Assembly (NCBI GenBank): GCA_963575745.1
Contig: CAUYUJ010009491.1
Location: forward strand, 1 to 64,000
Length of the DNA stretch: 64,000 bases
Origin: Prorocentrum cordatum
Lineage: Eukaryota; Sar; Dinophyceae; Prorocentrales; Prorocentraceae
Reading direction: 5' to 3'
The position numbers and the translations under genes were made by a program. Shown piece after piece: positions 11,110 to 21,767 of this stretch. Each line of letters opens with the position of its first letter. The first letter of the stretch is position 1. The notes under the pieces were generated by a model that was not told the DNA's origin, made no database searches, and saw only the letters and a program-made list of their open reading frames with translations.

Positions 11110-11964
11110 CTACGTGGCCCATAAGGTCAAGCCGTTCCTAGTGGTCGCGCGGGTGCATCCAGGCGTCGACGAGGCTGTTGCGCGCCAACCTTGGCCTTTC
11201 ACTGTGCGATGCCAAATCAAGGATGGTGGCCCCGCCCGTTCGTTAGCGGGCCCTCTCGGCTTCCTGGCCGCGGCGACAAAGTTGTTGTAATAGATCTCCA
11301 AGTCATGGCTAATATTTACGAGTTCCCGCGCCAATTCCTCGGTGAGGAATCTCACAGCGATGGCCCTCGCAACGTCCCCGCGGCCGTTCCGAATGGTCGC
11401 GTCACTGTGCAACATATGTATGGCAAGCGTTCTGGGGCTACCCGACCAGAGTCTACCAAGCAAAATCGCAATCAGATGCGCGCATTCTTGCTCCTGGGGC
11501 CCTGCTGCGTTGAAATAATGTACGTGCGCTATGTCGTCTGACTCTGTGCAGTAAGTGGCGCCATGGCCCTGGGTTGCCCTCGATGTCAATGGGGCATGGG
11601 CTCGGGATGAGACTTGCAAATTCCGCCCGCGCGTCGGGATCGCGCAGCCGATGATCGCCGCGGGCGCCGCGCCAGGTTGGCGGGCCCTCGCGGCAACCGA
11701 CAAGCGTCGCGCGGTAGACGCGACCGCGCAGCATCTTGAGTCAATCCCGGCAGCCGTCGCAGCCCCCCTGGTAATGGCATTGCCCAAGGGCGCCAACGAA
11801 TCGCGCGCCCCGTGGTTGAGCCAATCCTTCAAACCGGTCTCCCCAGCCCCTCGTCGCCCCGTTCCCTCGTCGCCCCGTCGAGCTCGAGGGCGCGACGAGG
11901 CGCCCTGAAGCTCGCGCGCTGCCGAGGGCGACTCGTCGTCGCGCGGCTCGTCGAGGCCCCCCAA
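11110..11964 (-). pseudogene. Unrecognised open frame, possible relict coding sequence
   Basis: A 284-codon minus frame. Its C-terminal half looks like a folded helical protein (RAIAVRFLTEELARELVNIS, then HDLEIYYNNFVAAARK) and is not a low-complexity shadow. The first half is Arg/Ala-rich. No domain recognised. It could be a degraded mobile-element ORF or part of a minus-strand gene with the fragment at 12175-13132. In this GC-rich DNA such a length can arise by chance. Confidence 0.25.
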
Positions 11965-12174
11965 GCGGCGCCCTGCCGACGTCGGGGCGTCGCGACTAGA
12001 TCAGCGCGCAGACCCACGGGCGCAAATGAACGGTTCGGCGGTCTCGAGGGGGGCGAAGAAGGGGGGGCCCCCTGTGCGGCGGCAGGGGCTCCGGGAATCC
12101 CCGCCCCCGTCTCCCCGTCGCAACCTTTGCCCTGTGCTGATTCGCATTGCGCTCCCGGTGCCTGGTCGGGTTCC

Positions 12175-13132
12175 TCATGCATTTAGCGAGCTTGCCACCC
12201 TCCCCCCCTCCTCCTTGACCGCCGCGCCCTGGGCGATCACGTAGGGCTTGCTCTTCGCGCGTCGCAGCTGGGGACCGGGGCCCTGCGAGGGCAATCCGCC
12301 TGATTCCGGCGCTGCCGATGGCCCCGATGGGTCAAGTGAAGCTGCCTTGCAGGGCGAGAACTCGCTGCCCTTGGAATTGGACTTTGCCACCAACGTGCTC
12401 TTGACGGTTACCTCGCCAGCCCCCAGTTCGGCCCTCGGCGGCCTCGTTCAGCGCGTTGTGATATTAAATCGCCGCCTCGAGCGCCCGGTCAACCTGCCCG
12501 GCTGATCCTCGATTGCTGATCGGGGGGCTCACCTCGGTGAAATGCGCAACTCCCTGCTCGCCGTTGCTTGGTATCTCCCGCTTCTCGGCCGCGCGCCCGG
12601 ACCCCGTGGCAGTTTCTGCTCTGAGGACCTCATCGCGTTGTTCCCGCAGCTCGCCCATAGTCTCCGTGAGCCCCCTGCGATTTCGAAATTCGCCGCGTCG
12701 CGGCCCCTCGCGCAGCGGGCCACCTGCCTCTAGAGTCGCGAACTCGTCCGCACTGCTGCCCATCGCTTGACCCTTAGCATCCGCGGCTCTGCGTGACAGC
12801 CCGGGCATGCGAGCCTTCATCGTGGCCCTGGCCTCATCGACGCAATTGCTCTGCCAGGTGGCGTCGCGAACCAGGCTGTTAAGTTGCAGGGCGTAGTCCA
12901 CCTTGTCAGCCATGTCGCCCACGTTCTCCGCGGTCCAGGGCCTGTCGCGGAGGTCGATATCCTGCCCGTCCGCGGTCGAGCTCTTCGTCGGCGAGAGACC
13001 CGGCCCCGCGAGGCCCGCTCCAGTTTTGATGAGTGGGCCGAGCGATTCGTGAAGCTGAAGATGCGGGCCAAGGAGCCAAGGGGGGGTCTGTCGCGGCGAC
13101 TGCACGGAAGTGGCAGCGGGATAGTTGGCGCC
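12175..13132 (-). pseudogene. Unrecognised open fragments upstream of the 11.1-kb frame
   Basis: Two minus frames (12464-13132 and 12175-12393) contain hydrophilic sequence such as DMADKVDYALQLNSLVRDA and LTETMGELREQRDEVLRAE, which looks like real helical protein. The apparent start codon of the larger frame lies inside the family A element at 13133, so that start is not native. Stops and frame changes separate the pieces. Function unknown. Confidence 0.25.
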
Positions 13133-13320
13133 AGGTCGGGCGCGCCCCCCTACAGGCGGATGTTGGACGAGGAATGACACTTACACAAAAAATGCCAAGA
13201 AATTATCCAAACATCGTTCACGTACTATTTTTGGAGATCCCGACTGCAGAAGAACAGGCCCGACTCAGGGGTCTGTCGCGGCGACCTACGCGGACGCGGC
13301 CGCGGGGTGGTCAGCGCGGC
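13083..13320. repeat. About 50-bp direct repeats flanking family A copy 1
   Basis: 13083-13132 and 13268-13320 both begin GGGGTCTGTCGCGGCGAC (18 identical bases) and stay recognisably similar, roughly three quarters identical, to their ends. They directly abut the element on both sides. Confidence 0.75.
13133..13267. mobile_element. Family A element, copy 1 (shortened, 135 bp)
   Basis: The left end GGTCGGGCGCGCCCCCCTAC and right end ACAGGCCCGACTCA correspond to the family A inverted ends (consensus TTCAGTCGGGCCTGTCC). The AT-richer interior contains the CCAAACAT motif shared with other copies. It is about 27 bp shorter than the other five. Confidence 0.75.
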
Positions 13321-13395
13321 GTGGCCGGCGCGGGCCCGCGCCCCCCTCTCTTCGGGAGGCCGCCCTGCAGCCGTCTACCAACATGCATGGTTCGT

Positions 13396-13577
13396 GGGGC
13401 GCGGTCAACCCGCATCAGAAGGGCGCGCGATAAGGATGCAAGTGCCTTGGAAGGCACGTTGAAGCTTTTCGAGCGGGGCGCGGCCCACGAAAGTGGCGAA
13501 GGATGGACCGAGGAGGCAAGGATGCGGGCACCCTTGGGAGGGACACCCATCCTTACTGCGCGGGTTGACTGTGCCCC
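13396..13577. mobile_element. Family C element, copy 1 (about 182 bp)
   Basis: Left end GGTCAACCCGC...AAGGATGC and right end CATCCTTACTGCGCGGGTTG are inverted. The interior has TTCGAGCGGGGCGCG and GGCGAAGGATGGACCGAGG, both shared with copies at 46724 and 52461. No coding capacity. Confidence 0.8.
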
Positions 13578-13637
13578 CTTCAATTCCCTCGCCTCGCGCA
13601 CGTGCTCCTCCCGTTTCGTGGCTCCCCGCCTTGTATA

Positions 13638-13790
13638 CGAGCGCGTTCCACTACTCGCAAAGTAACTACTCGCAAATAGCCTGGATCCCCCGCGGTGGAT
13701 CTACGATCAATTACATCAGAGCGGGCATGCGTTGTTTTTTGTTCTCGGACGTTTGCGAGTACGCGCTTTGCGAGTAAAGGAACGCGCTCG
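13638..13790. mobile_element. Element Z, 153-bp foldback with about 48-bp inverted ends
   Basis: The left arm CGAGCGCGTTCC...CTACTCGCAAAG...TACTCGCAAA is mirrored on the right as TTTGCGAGTA...CTTTGCGAGTA..GGAACGCGCTCG. TACTCGCAAA is repeated twice in each arm. The loop holds a small GATCCCCCGCGGTGGATC hairpin. No second copy was noticed. Confidence 0.85.
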
Positions 13791-14239
13791 GTGAGCCTTC
13801 CACCGCAACGAGAGGGTTTAGGCCGGCGCTCAAGGGACGCACACCCGAGTGGGCGTCCTCGATCATGTGCCCTTGCCTGTGATAAAAAAGTATCTGGACT
13901 TCATCGTCACCTAAGTTGCTTCTCTTGACGCACCCACTTTTCATGCACCCGCAGCTTGCTTTGTAGTGTGGACACAACTAACATACTTCAATGTGTCTCG
14001 CGTTGCTTAATCCTCGTCGATTGGCAATGGCATGGGGTGTTGATATCACCCAAGAAACAATTGCACATGTTGATTCAATCCCTGAGGACCGACTGCACCC
14101 CAGTGGCCCTGACGCATATCAGAATGCTCTGCTTCTCCGGATGGCAGTGCGATCACTACCTGTGTGGACTATCGAACTGTTATCATATGACGTCCCCGTA
14201 TCACTATTCCTCCGCTGGTGGAATCCATCGCCGTTATAC
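13791..14239. other. No feature recognised
   Basis: Mixed-composition DNA. The + frame here contains plausible sequence (VDITQETIAHVDSIPEDRL at about 14038) that may belong to the Cys-motif relic downstream. Confidence 0.4.
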
Positions 14240-15245
14240 AGCCAGCGTAACCCGCGCCTCTCCACACTATGGAGTTGTTGGGTATTTTGTGGCGCCTGCA
14301 CGCGTACGAGGTCCAGTTGGAGCAAAAGTCGCCACCTACTGTCTCGGTGTGCCCGTCAGGGCTACAACTCATGTGGCAGCCTGCGTCGCCCAGGACAAGC
14401 CTGGGGGTAGGACTGGCTACTTTCGTCGCCTCAATCGGCTATGCATGCTTGGGGGTACCAGGCCACTCGAATCCCACTGGAAACCTCCTCCTCCTCTTCC
14501 ATCCGCGATGCCTTGGGGCCCGCGTCCGAGGACCACGCGCAAACAAACAACTCTGGGTCCCTGTAATGACCGCAGAGACACGTTCGTCGCTGCCTGACAG
14601 GACGCCGCTGTCGAATCGCCGAATGACCCTCAAGCCTCCTCTTCCTCCTCCTCCTCCTCCTCCTCCTCCTCCTCCTCCTCCTACAAGTATTCCTCCTTCT
14701 CCTTCCACCCTTCCTCGATTCACTGCCGTCCTGCCCCCTTCCTCCTACGGTCACCTCTACATTAACATAATGTCCAATGGAATCGCACACGGCAGGACGG
14801 AAAGGGACGGGAGGTTCCCGTACAGCGGGGGCATCTGCCTCGTTTTCCTCGGCTTCGTTACTGAGGAGGGCTGCGGGTGCAACTTCTTCACCCTGTACCC
14901 TCCAGGGGGAAACCTCTTCCTCCTCGCGTCCTCCCCCCAACTCCGACCCAGTCCTCCTGAAGCATGGACACTGCTCGAGGTGGTTGCCCGACTCGCTCTG
15001 GTTGTGCGAGCGATGCCTGGCTCGTATGCTTCATCGACATGCCTCGCCCGTGGGGTTGAAATGCCCAGGACGAAGTTAAACTGCGACTCACCTCATACAG
15101 GAGCCGCGTGGCCACATATTGTATTTAGCCAGGTACTCTGCTGGTGGCTCTGGGGAACTCGTAATGGTCTGCTCCAAGTGCGGGCAGCACATTGAGAGTC
15201 AGTGGGCCAAAGGGCTGATCACACGTTGCCATGCGAGGCTTGACT
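14240..15245 (+). pseudogene. Relict of a repeated Cys-motif protein
   Basis: Three blocks in shifting + frames carry a C-x2-C pair followed 15-22 residues later by another Cys. They are WVFCGACTRTRSSW...LLSRC at about 14276, SLWLCERCLARML...GLKCPG at about 14995, and MVCSKCGQHIESQ...GLITRC at about 15164. The C-x2-C...GL-x3-C pattern is one I associate with Cys-rich repeat proteins common in dinoflagellate genomes; that is recollection. A (CCT)n tract (14636-14692) splits the region, and frame changes show it no longer encodes one protein. Confidence 0.35.
14636..14692. repeat. (CCT)n microsatellite
   Basis: About 15 CCT triplets within the Cys-motif relic. Confidence 0.95.
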
Positions 15246-15979
15246 GAGAGCGCCCACGCGGAGCCCAGTTGGACACGATTCACGATAAACCAACACCCGA
15301 ACCATGCCAAAGGTAATGGGAAGTTGCTGGTAAGCAGATCCAGCCGCAACCTCTGCGGAGGCATAGGCCACCTCCTCTCCCGCCCGCCTAGGAGCGGAGT
15401 CTCACTCCAAAGCCAGCCAAGCAGAAATGGAGTCCATCGATTTGCCGGCGAAAGCCACACCAATTGTTTGTCGCCTTGCCGTTGACCTCTTGCTCCTATG
15501 GCCCAAGTGCGACCTGTCAGGTGCTCACTGGTCCTGCCCGGTGGAGGGGCAGCAGCGTGAGGTCACCACGGCCCACCGGTGGCTGTCGATGGGCCAGCCT
15601 GTCGGCTCCCGGCGTTGCTGGCAGTGTCTGATGTGGCTGCATCGAAGGCCAGGTCGAGTGCCCAACCCCCTGGACACTGCAAGCTGTCTCCTAAGACTTG
15701 TGCTCAAGCCTTGAGGGACCTCGAACACAAGAGTGTTTTGGTTGACTGTTCCATCGGCCATTTGTGGTCATGCGTGCAGCATGCAACTGCTATTCGCCTG
15801 GTGCTCGTCTAACATACGGGCCCTCCTTTCGACGCTCGAATGCGTAAAAGCAAATACAACTGGGCTAACTGCAACATAATTTGCAGGGGACTCCATCCAC
15901 AAGAGACACGAGCCACCCTGCTTTGTGTTACTTTCAGTGTTTTAAACATGGAGCGCAGCGGTCGTGCTGAAACATCCGC
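15246..15979. other. No firm feature
   Basis: Short frames are open on both strands (for example MADGTVNQNTLVFEVPQG on the minus strand near 15755), but no domain, splice pattern or repeat is clear. Confidence 0.4.
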
Positions 15980-16001
15980 CTCTTCCCGCCCCCCCACTCC
16001 T

Positions 16002-16234
16002 TTGAGCAGCAACCGACCGTCCCGGCATTTCTATAGGCCTACCACGAAATCTTCTCAGAACCCGAAAATGTTCTTGGGACTCAAACAAGGTTCTTAGAAC
16101 ATAAACCCGATTTGATAAACCAAAACAGTCTCGGCCAGAAATGTTCTGATAACATTTCGTGGAAACCACACAAGGTTCTTAGAACATTGTTTGGTAGGCC
16201 TGTAGGCACGCCAGGACACTTCGCCACTGCTTGA
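16002..16234. mobile_element. Family B element, copy 1 (233 bp)
   Basis: Ends TTGAGCAG and CTGCTTGA form the tips of imperfect inverted repeats about 45 bp long that include TATAGGCCTACCA and its inverse TGGTAGGCCTGTAGG. The AT-rich interior repeats GGTTCTTAGAACAT, itself palindromic, twice. The flanks are a 22-23 bp direct repeat, CTCTTCCCGCC.CCCCC.CTCCT, at 15980-16001 and 16235-16257. A shorter copy is at 48261. Confidence 0.85.
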
Positions 16235-16289
16235 CTCTTCCCGCCTCCCCCGCTCCTCTCTTCGCCAACCTCCGCTCCCACGCCCGATC

Positions 16290-16536
16290 CTCAGCCGTAC
16301 CGCCTCCCATTCACCCCCTTCTGGCTCCCAGTTCCTCTCCTCCTCGGACTGCTCTTGCTGCTCCGACTCCAGCGACGCGACCACGACGACCTCCTCCTCC
16401 TCCTCCTCCTCCTCCTCCTCCTTCTGCTCCTTCTGCTCCTTCTGCTCCTCCTCATCCGACCCCAACGGCGCGACGACGACCGACGACGGCGACGACGACG
16501 TCGGTGCCGACGACGACGACGACCGACGACGACGAA

Positions 16537-16624
<88 letters not shown>

Positions 16625-16668
16625 ACGACCCCGACCCCGACCCCGACCCCGATCCCGACCCCGACCCA
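16290..16668. repeat. CTC/CTG tract, then (GAC)n, then CCCGAC array
   Basis: CTC and CTTCTG triplets (to about 16450) give way to about 45 GAC/ACG triplets (16476-16620), then seven CCCGAC hexamers. The poly-Asp and poly-Thr frames are artefacts. Confidence 0.92.
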
Positions 16669-17145
16669 CACGCCGCGCCGGCCGCGCCGGCGGGCGCGGC
16701 GCCGCCCGCGCCTGATCGCCCCGAGCGCGCCCATGTCCGCGCCTGCGCGGCCGCGCGCGGCGGTCGCCGCGGCCGCCGTGGCCGCGGCCGTCGTAGTGGC
16801 CATCGCGGTCGTCGGCGTCGTCGCTGTCGTGGTCGTGGTCGCGGTTGTGGTCGTGCTCGTTGTGGTTGTCGTGGTCGTCGTGGTCGTCGTCGTCGTCGTC
16901 GGGATTTCAGTCGTCGGCACTCCGTCGGACGCCAGTCGTAGGCGACGTGCTCGTCGGTTGTCGTCCTCGGGCGTCGTCGTCGCTGCCTACGGATGCTTCC
17001 CCCCCACAGACTCCGTTCCTCCTCCTCTCCCTCATCCACATGCGCATCATGTTCCACCGCCTCCTCCTCTAGCTCCTCCTTTTCCTCCTCCTCCTCCTCC
17101 TCCTGCTCATGTTCCTCCCCCTCCTCCTCCATTCCTTTCCTTATG
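16669..17145. repeat. GCC/GTC-rich and CTC-rich low-complexity DNA
   Basis: Alternating GC dinucleotides, then GTC/GTG triplets (about 16780-16905), then CTC triplets (about 17020-17135). No gene signal. Confidence 0.75.
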
Positions 17146-17312
17146 AACCCCACCAGCCCTTTAGGGCGTAGGTGGTCTTGCGTGCTTTGTCTTCCTTCTG
17201 CCCCTCTTCCCTTTCGGGATAGGGTTTATCACTGTTCCTTACTAGTGTACACCACCACCCCCACCCGGCTGGCGGCCGACCAGGAACCATGCCGACTCCA
17301 TGCGGGCCCGCC

Positions 17313-17732
17313 CCCCCGCCATCCCTGTCAAAAATACAAACCGCACTCTGCTTCCACATGTGGAGCATGCGCGGCCAAACCGATGCGGCCCCCCCTCATC
17401 CATCCCTGTCAGAAAAAAACCATGCAAACTACATTTTGGGGCAAAGTCCTGGGTCATGTCCGTGGGGCCCGCGAGCACTTTGCATTGTTTTTGACAGGGA
17501 CGGCGGAGGTGTCAGCTTATTCCCTGTTGCGCGCAGGGCTACCGTCCATGACAAAACAAACAAACAATACAACATGCACCTCGCGGCTAAATCTGGACCA
17601 TACGCGGCCATCCTGCGATCACGGTCAAGTGGTTTTTGACAGGGACGGCGGGGGTGGTGGCGCGTGGCCTGCTGTGCGCAGGCCCATCATACACAATGAT
17701 GGGCATTGGTTTTCGACAGGGCTGGAGGGAGC
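17313..17732. mobile_element. Cluster of family X ends (TCCCTGTCAAAAA)
   Basis: The motif CCATCCCTGTCA.AAAA occurs forward at about 17318 and 17396 and inverted (TTTTTGACAGGGACGGCGG) at about 17492 and 17633. A degenerate inverted copy is at about 17712. Pairing forward with inverted ends gives overlapping 190-250 bp inverted-repeat units, best read as nested insertions. Confidence 0.6.
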
Positions 17733-17784
17733 CAGCATGTTTCCCGATGTGTGTTGCCACGTGCGCAGGCGAACCTGACGTACT

Positions 17785-17975
17785 CTGCACGTGCCCCGAA
17801 CGTGGCGCACCTGGCGAGGCTGGACTGTGCGGCGCACCTGGAGTACTCGGAAAACGTGGCGCATCTGGCGCACCAGGCGTGCCTGGCACGCTCGGGCCCC
17901 ACGGGTGCCTGGCGCGCGTGGCGCCCCTGGCACGCGTGGCGCACCTCGCTCAAGCGTCGCGCACCTGGCGTCGGC
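17785..17975. repeat. GCGCACCTGGCG minisatellite
   Basis: Degenerate 10-12 base units built on GTGGCGCACCTGGCG. Open in several frames with no protein signal. Confidence 0.8.
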
Positions 17976-18085
17976 TTTGGCTCCCAATAGCTGCCCATCC
18001 AAAAACGGCCACTGAACATGCGCAGGCTTGGGTGTCATTTTTGTGTTTGGAGGGCGAGTGGGAGTGAACTTGACGACTTGCGGGC

Positions 18086-18745
18086 AGGTGGGTGGCTTGA
18101 CCCCTCCCCCTACCTCCTCCCCTGGACCTGGAGGGGTCCCCCCCAAAGGGTTGGAGCGTCCAAGATGGCCCCAAATGGCCCCAAGAGCGCCTTCGGAAAG
18201 CCAAAGATAAGCCACGCGATGGCTCAAGATATCCCAAAATGCATCAAAATGGTTCCCGAACTTCTTCAAGCGGCCCCAAGACCAAGACCGCTCCAAGACG
18301 GCTCCGAGTGGCCAAAACGCCCCCCGAAGAAGCCAAACTCCGTCCAACACCTACGGGAAACCAATGCGTGTTGCATTCTAGCCCTTTCGTTTCCGATGCC
18401 CATCTGGGGCCTCAAGATGGCTCAAAGATTGCCCAAGAGGGCCCCAGGAGAGGCCCCAAAGAGCCCCACAACGGCCCAGAAGCGACCCAACAGCGCCCCA
18501 AACCGCGCCCCAAGAAACGATGTCTGGAGCCCCCGAAGGGGGACGGGAATTGAGGACCCCCTCTTCGTTGATCTATCCTCTCCAAGATGGCCCCAAGAGC
18601 GTTCTTAAGGCTCCCAAGGGCGCCCCCCAGACGGCCCCAAGCGGCGCCAAGAAGCCTCCAAGAGGCTCCCAAGAGGCCCCCAAGAGGCGTCAACAGGATC
18701 CCCGAAACACCCAAGACGCTCAAAGACGGCCCTGGGTTCGCCAGG
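18086..18745. repeat. Family H GGCCCCAAGA minisatellite block 1
   Basis: Begins with a leader (CCCCTCCCCCTACCTCC, CTGGACCTGGAGGGG) that also starts the block at 31256. Degenerate units around AAGATGGCCCCAAGAG(GC) follow. The same unit makes up blocks at 31600, 32990, 39110, 48450 and 49150. Confidence 0.85.
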
Positions 18746-18746
18746 A

Positions 18747-18862
18747 TGCCATTCCTCCTCCTCCTCCTCCTCCTCCTCCTCCTCCTCCTTGTCCACTGTC
18801 TCTTCCTCCTCCCGCCTCTTCGCCCTCCTCCTCCTCCTCCTCCTCCACCATCCTCCCCCTCT
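18747..18862. repeat. (CCT)n microsatellite
   Basis: Two adjacent CCT runs split by TTGTCCACTGTCTCTT. Confidence 0.93.
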
Positions 18863-19046
18863 TAGTGTATCGGACGGCTTCCCCCGCCATTTGTTTTTTT
18901 GCCTGCTGCCCCACTTCCATCATCACCTCAACTGCCCTGGGCATCGTTTCTGGATTGGCTGGCGGGGGTACTTTTTTGATCGCGACCGCGAGCGGGCACC
19001 CGCGCGGCGTCGTGAGGTCGCACGGGGAGCGCAAGCCGGGGCAAGA

Positions 19047-19192
19047 GCACAGTGCAACTGTCGCCGGCGAGACGCGGGAAAAAGGACGGGGAGGCATTGC
19101 GAGTGACGCGGAGGCAGCCGCGCACCGTCAACGGGTCGAACAGCGCAGGGCCAAGGCGTACAGCGCAACTGTCGCCAGCGAAGCGCAGGAAA
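19047..19192. repeat. 36-bp direct repeat 109 bp apart
   Basis: CACAGTGCAACTGTCGCCGG...GCGGGAAAA at 19047 and the near copy ACAGCGCAACTGTCGCCAGC...GCAGGAAAA at about 19156. Purine-rich DNA follows to about 19370. No gene. Confidence 0.7.
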
Positions 19193-19639
19193 AGAAGGCC
19201 ACGATGGTGGCGAGAACTACCAGGCGAAGCGCAGCGGCAACGCGGCAGGGGCGAGGGCGAACGAAGAAACAGAGGAAGAAGGCGAACGAGCGAACGACGA
19301 AGGAAGAAGAGGCAAGAGCACGAGCGGAGAGAGGGGGGAAACGAAGCGAAACGGAAGAGAGGGCAAACCGCGGCTCACGCTCACACCGGGTGGGAGGCGA
19401 CCGTCTCTTGTCGAACAACTAGAACTTGTAGTAAGGCTGACCCAAGCTAGTACGATGCGGGCAGCTTTGCCGTCACAGAGGGGCCGCACGTATGGGGGGC
19501 GAGTGCGCGTACAGCACACGGCTGGTGGGGATACGCGAAGCGTAAACAATAACTATGACCCCTCCATGTCGCACCCCGAGGCCAGACGGAAACCTGGGTC
19601 GGGCGTTTCGCCGGGGACGTCCACACCATCTATGGTCCT

Positions 19640-20285
19640 GAAGCTGAGAAAAGTGCAACGCTTTCACGGATGGAAAGCGGGTGGTTCTCAAACTGTGGGT
19701 CTATGAGGAGGGATCTTGGAGGGAGAGTGTATTCCAACATAGTTGATGGGTCTTGGGTTCACACTAGTCCGCATCCTCATCCTCCTCATCATCATCATCC
19801 ACGTGCTCATCTTCCCCCTGCTCCGCCTCTTCCTCCTCCTCCTCCTCAACCTCCCATTCCTCAATCATCACCAATCTCATATTGACCACCATCATGTTCA
19901 GCAGCCGTATCAGCAGACTCATCCATATGATCCTCATTGTCATTATTAGCCTCGGAATCGTCATCATTGACTTTACCATCATCGTCACCACCTCCAGCAG
20001 TATCGGTATCATGACCTGCACCCTCGCCATGCTCCACATCACCACCATGCTCCCGCGGGGTCATACTCCTGCGCCCCGCTGGCCCTGCCTGCCATGTGCT
20101 GCTGATGCTGCAGCTTCTGACCCGGCCGCTGCTGCAACTGCTGTCAAGTCTGCTGAAGCTGCTGCCCAGCCCTGTTGCATTACTCTTCCTCCTTTTCCTC
20201 CTCCTCCACCTCCTCCTCCTCTCCACCTCCTCCTCCTTTTCCTCCTCCTCCTCCTCCTCCTCCTCCTCCTCCTCCTCCCCCGCCG
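19640..20285. repeat. Family T fragment, then CTC/ATC/CTG simple repeats
   Basis: 19650-19700 contains TTCACGGATGGAAAGCGG..GGTTCTCAAACTGTGG, shared with 35220-35340 and 47150-47210. Then come ATC/CTC triplets (19770-19870), CTG-rich DNA (20095-20170) and a CCT run (20190-20285). Confidence 0.7.
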
Positions 20286-21009
20286 CCGTTCACGGAAGCT
20301 AATTCGCCCCACATGTTATGCATCTTCTTGGCCCTCCCGGTGCTTTCCCGCCATTCCCATTCCCCCTCCTCGTCCTCGTGCGTGCCCTGCTTGACTTCAA
20401 ACCGCGCCCTCCCTGTCAGCATCCCCCTCCCCCCCCTTAACCTCATTCTCCCCACACGAGAACGCGCTCTCGTGTCCACCGGGTTGCTGGGTATGCGACA
20501 AGCGTCAGACATGTCAGACTCTCCGCGCGGTGATCCATTGTTGACACCCTTGCGTGGCGCTATCGTATCTTGCCAACGATCGAAAACCCAATGCCGCAAA
20601 ATCCGCTCGTAACGTGGCTGAGACGTGGCGGGACCTCTGTTTGTAACCTTATTGTGCTCCTTGCCCAAGTCCCCCCCCCCAGTGCATCAGGCCACGAACA
20701 TTCGTCGTTTAACCCTGGAGGAAAAAAAAACGGCGCGTGGCGCTTGGCATTCATGTGCGCGCAGCGTTAGAACATCTTCCACGTTGTGCTTGCCACCTCC
20801 ATGCTGGGAACCGTTGATGCGCGCGGGCCGAGGGCTCGCTTTTGACGGCCACGAGACCCAATGAGAAGCCCAAGAAGCCGGAAACGGAGACACAACTTCC
20901 GTCGTGATTTTGTTCCTGACTCGAGCTGGTCTGAATCAGCACCCTCTCCCCTCACAGGACGCACCCGGGCCGCCCGGCCCGGGCCCTCTCGCCGTCGCCC
21001 CGCTGCATC
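20286..21009. other. No feature recognised
   Basis: Unique-looking mixed sequence. No long coherent frame, repeat or RNA structure noticed. Confidence 0.45.
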
Positions 21010-21592
21010 CACCTCAGCCTCCGCGTCCTCCTCCCTCCTCCTCCTCCTCCTCCTCCTGCTCCTCCGCCATTCTCCTCCTCATCCTCCTCCTCCTACTCCT
21101 CCTTCTCCTCTTCCTCCTCCTCCTTCTTCCTCATCCTCCGTCCTCCATCCTCCATCCTCCCTTCTCCTCCTCTTCTTCCTCCTCCTCCTCCTCATCCTCC
21201 ATCCTCCATCCTCCTCCCCCCATCCTCCTCCTCCTCCTCCTCCTCCTCCTCCTCCTCCTCTCCTCCTCCTCCGCCATCCTCCCTCCTCCTCCTCCTCCTC
21301 CTCCTCCTCCTGTTTCCTCCCCCTCCATCATCCGCCTCCTCCTCTCCTCTCCTCCTCCTCCTCCTCCTCCTCCTCCTCCTCCTCCTCCTCCTCCTCCTCC
21401 TCCTCCTCCTCCTCCTCCTCCTCCTCCTCCTCCTCCTCCTCCCCTCCTCCTCCTCCTCCTCCGCCTCCTCCTCCTCCTCCTCCTCCTCCTCCTCCTCCTC
21501 CTCCTCCTCCTCCTCCTCCTCCTCCTCCTCCTCCTCCTCCTCCTCTCCTCCTCCTCCTCCTCCTCCCTCCTCCTTCCCCCTCCTGCTTTTCG
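21010..21592. repeat. Giant (CCT)n tract
   Basis: About 580 bases of nearly pure CCT/CTC, the longest simple tract in the window. All frames are open. It is opposed by an AGG tract at 21768. Confidence 0.98.
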
Positions 21593-21767
21593 AGTCGCCG
21601 AGGGTACCCGCGCGGCGTCCGAGCCACCCCAAAGCCCTCAGGGGGCGCGGGGGTGGGGTCTGCGCGCGGACCTCTCCTGGGGCACCTCGCGCCCCGAGAG
21701 GCGCCGCGGCGGCGCGCTCCGCGCACCGCGCGCGGGCAGTGTGAGGGGAGACGGCCCTTTGCCGAAG

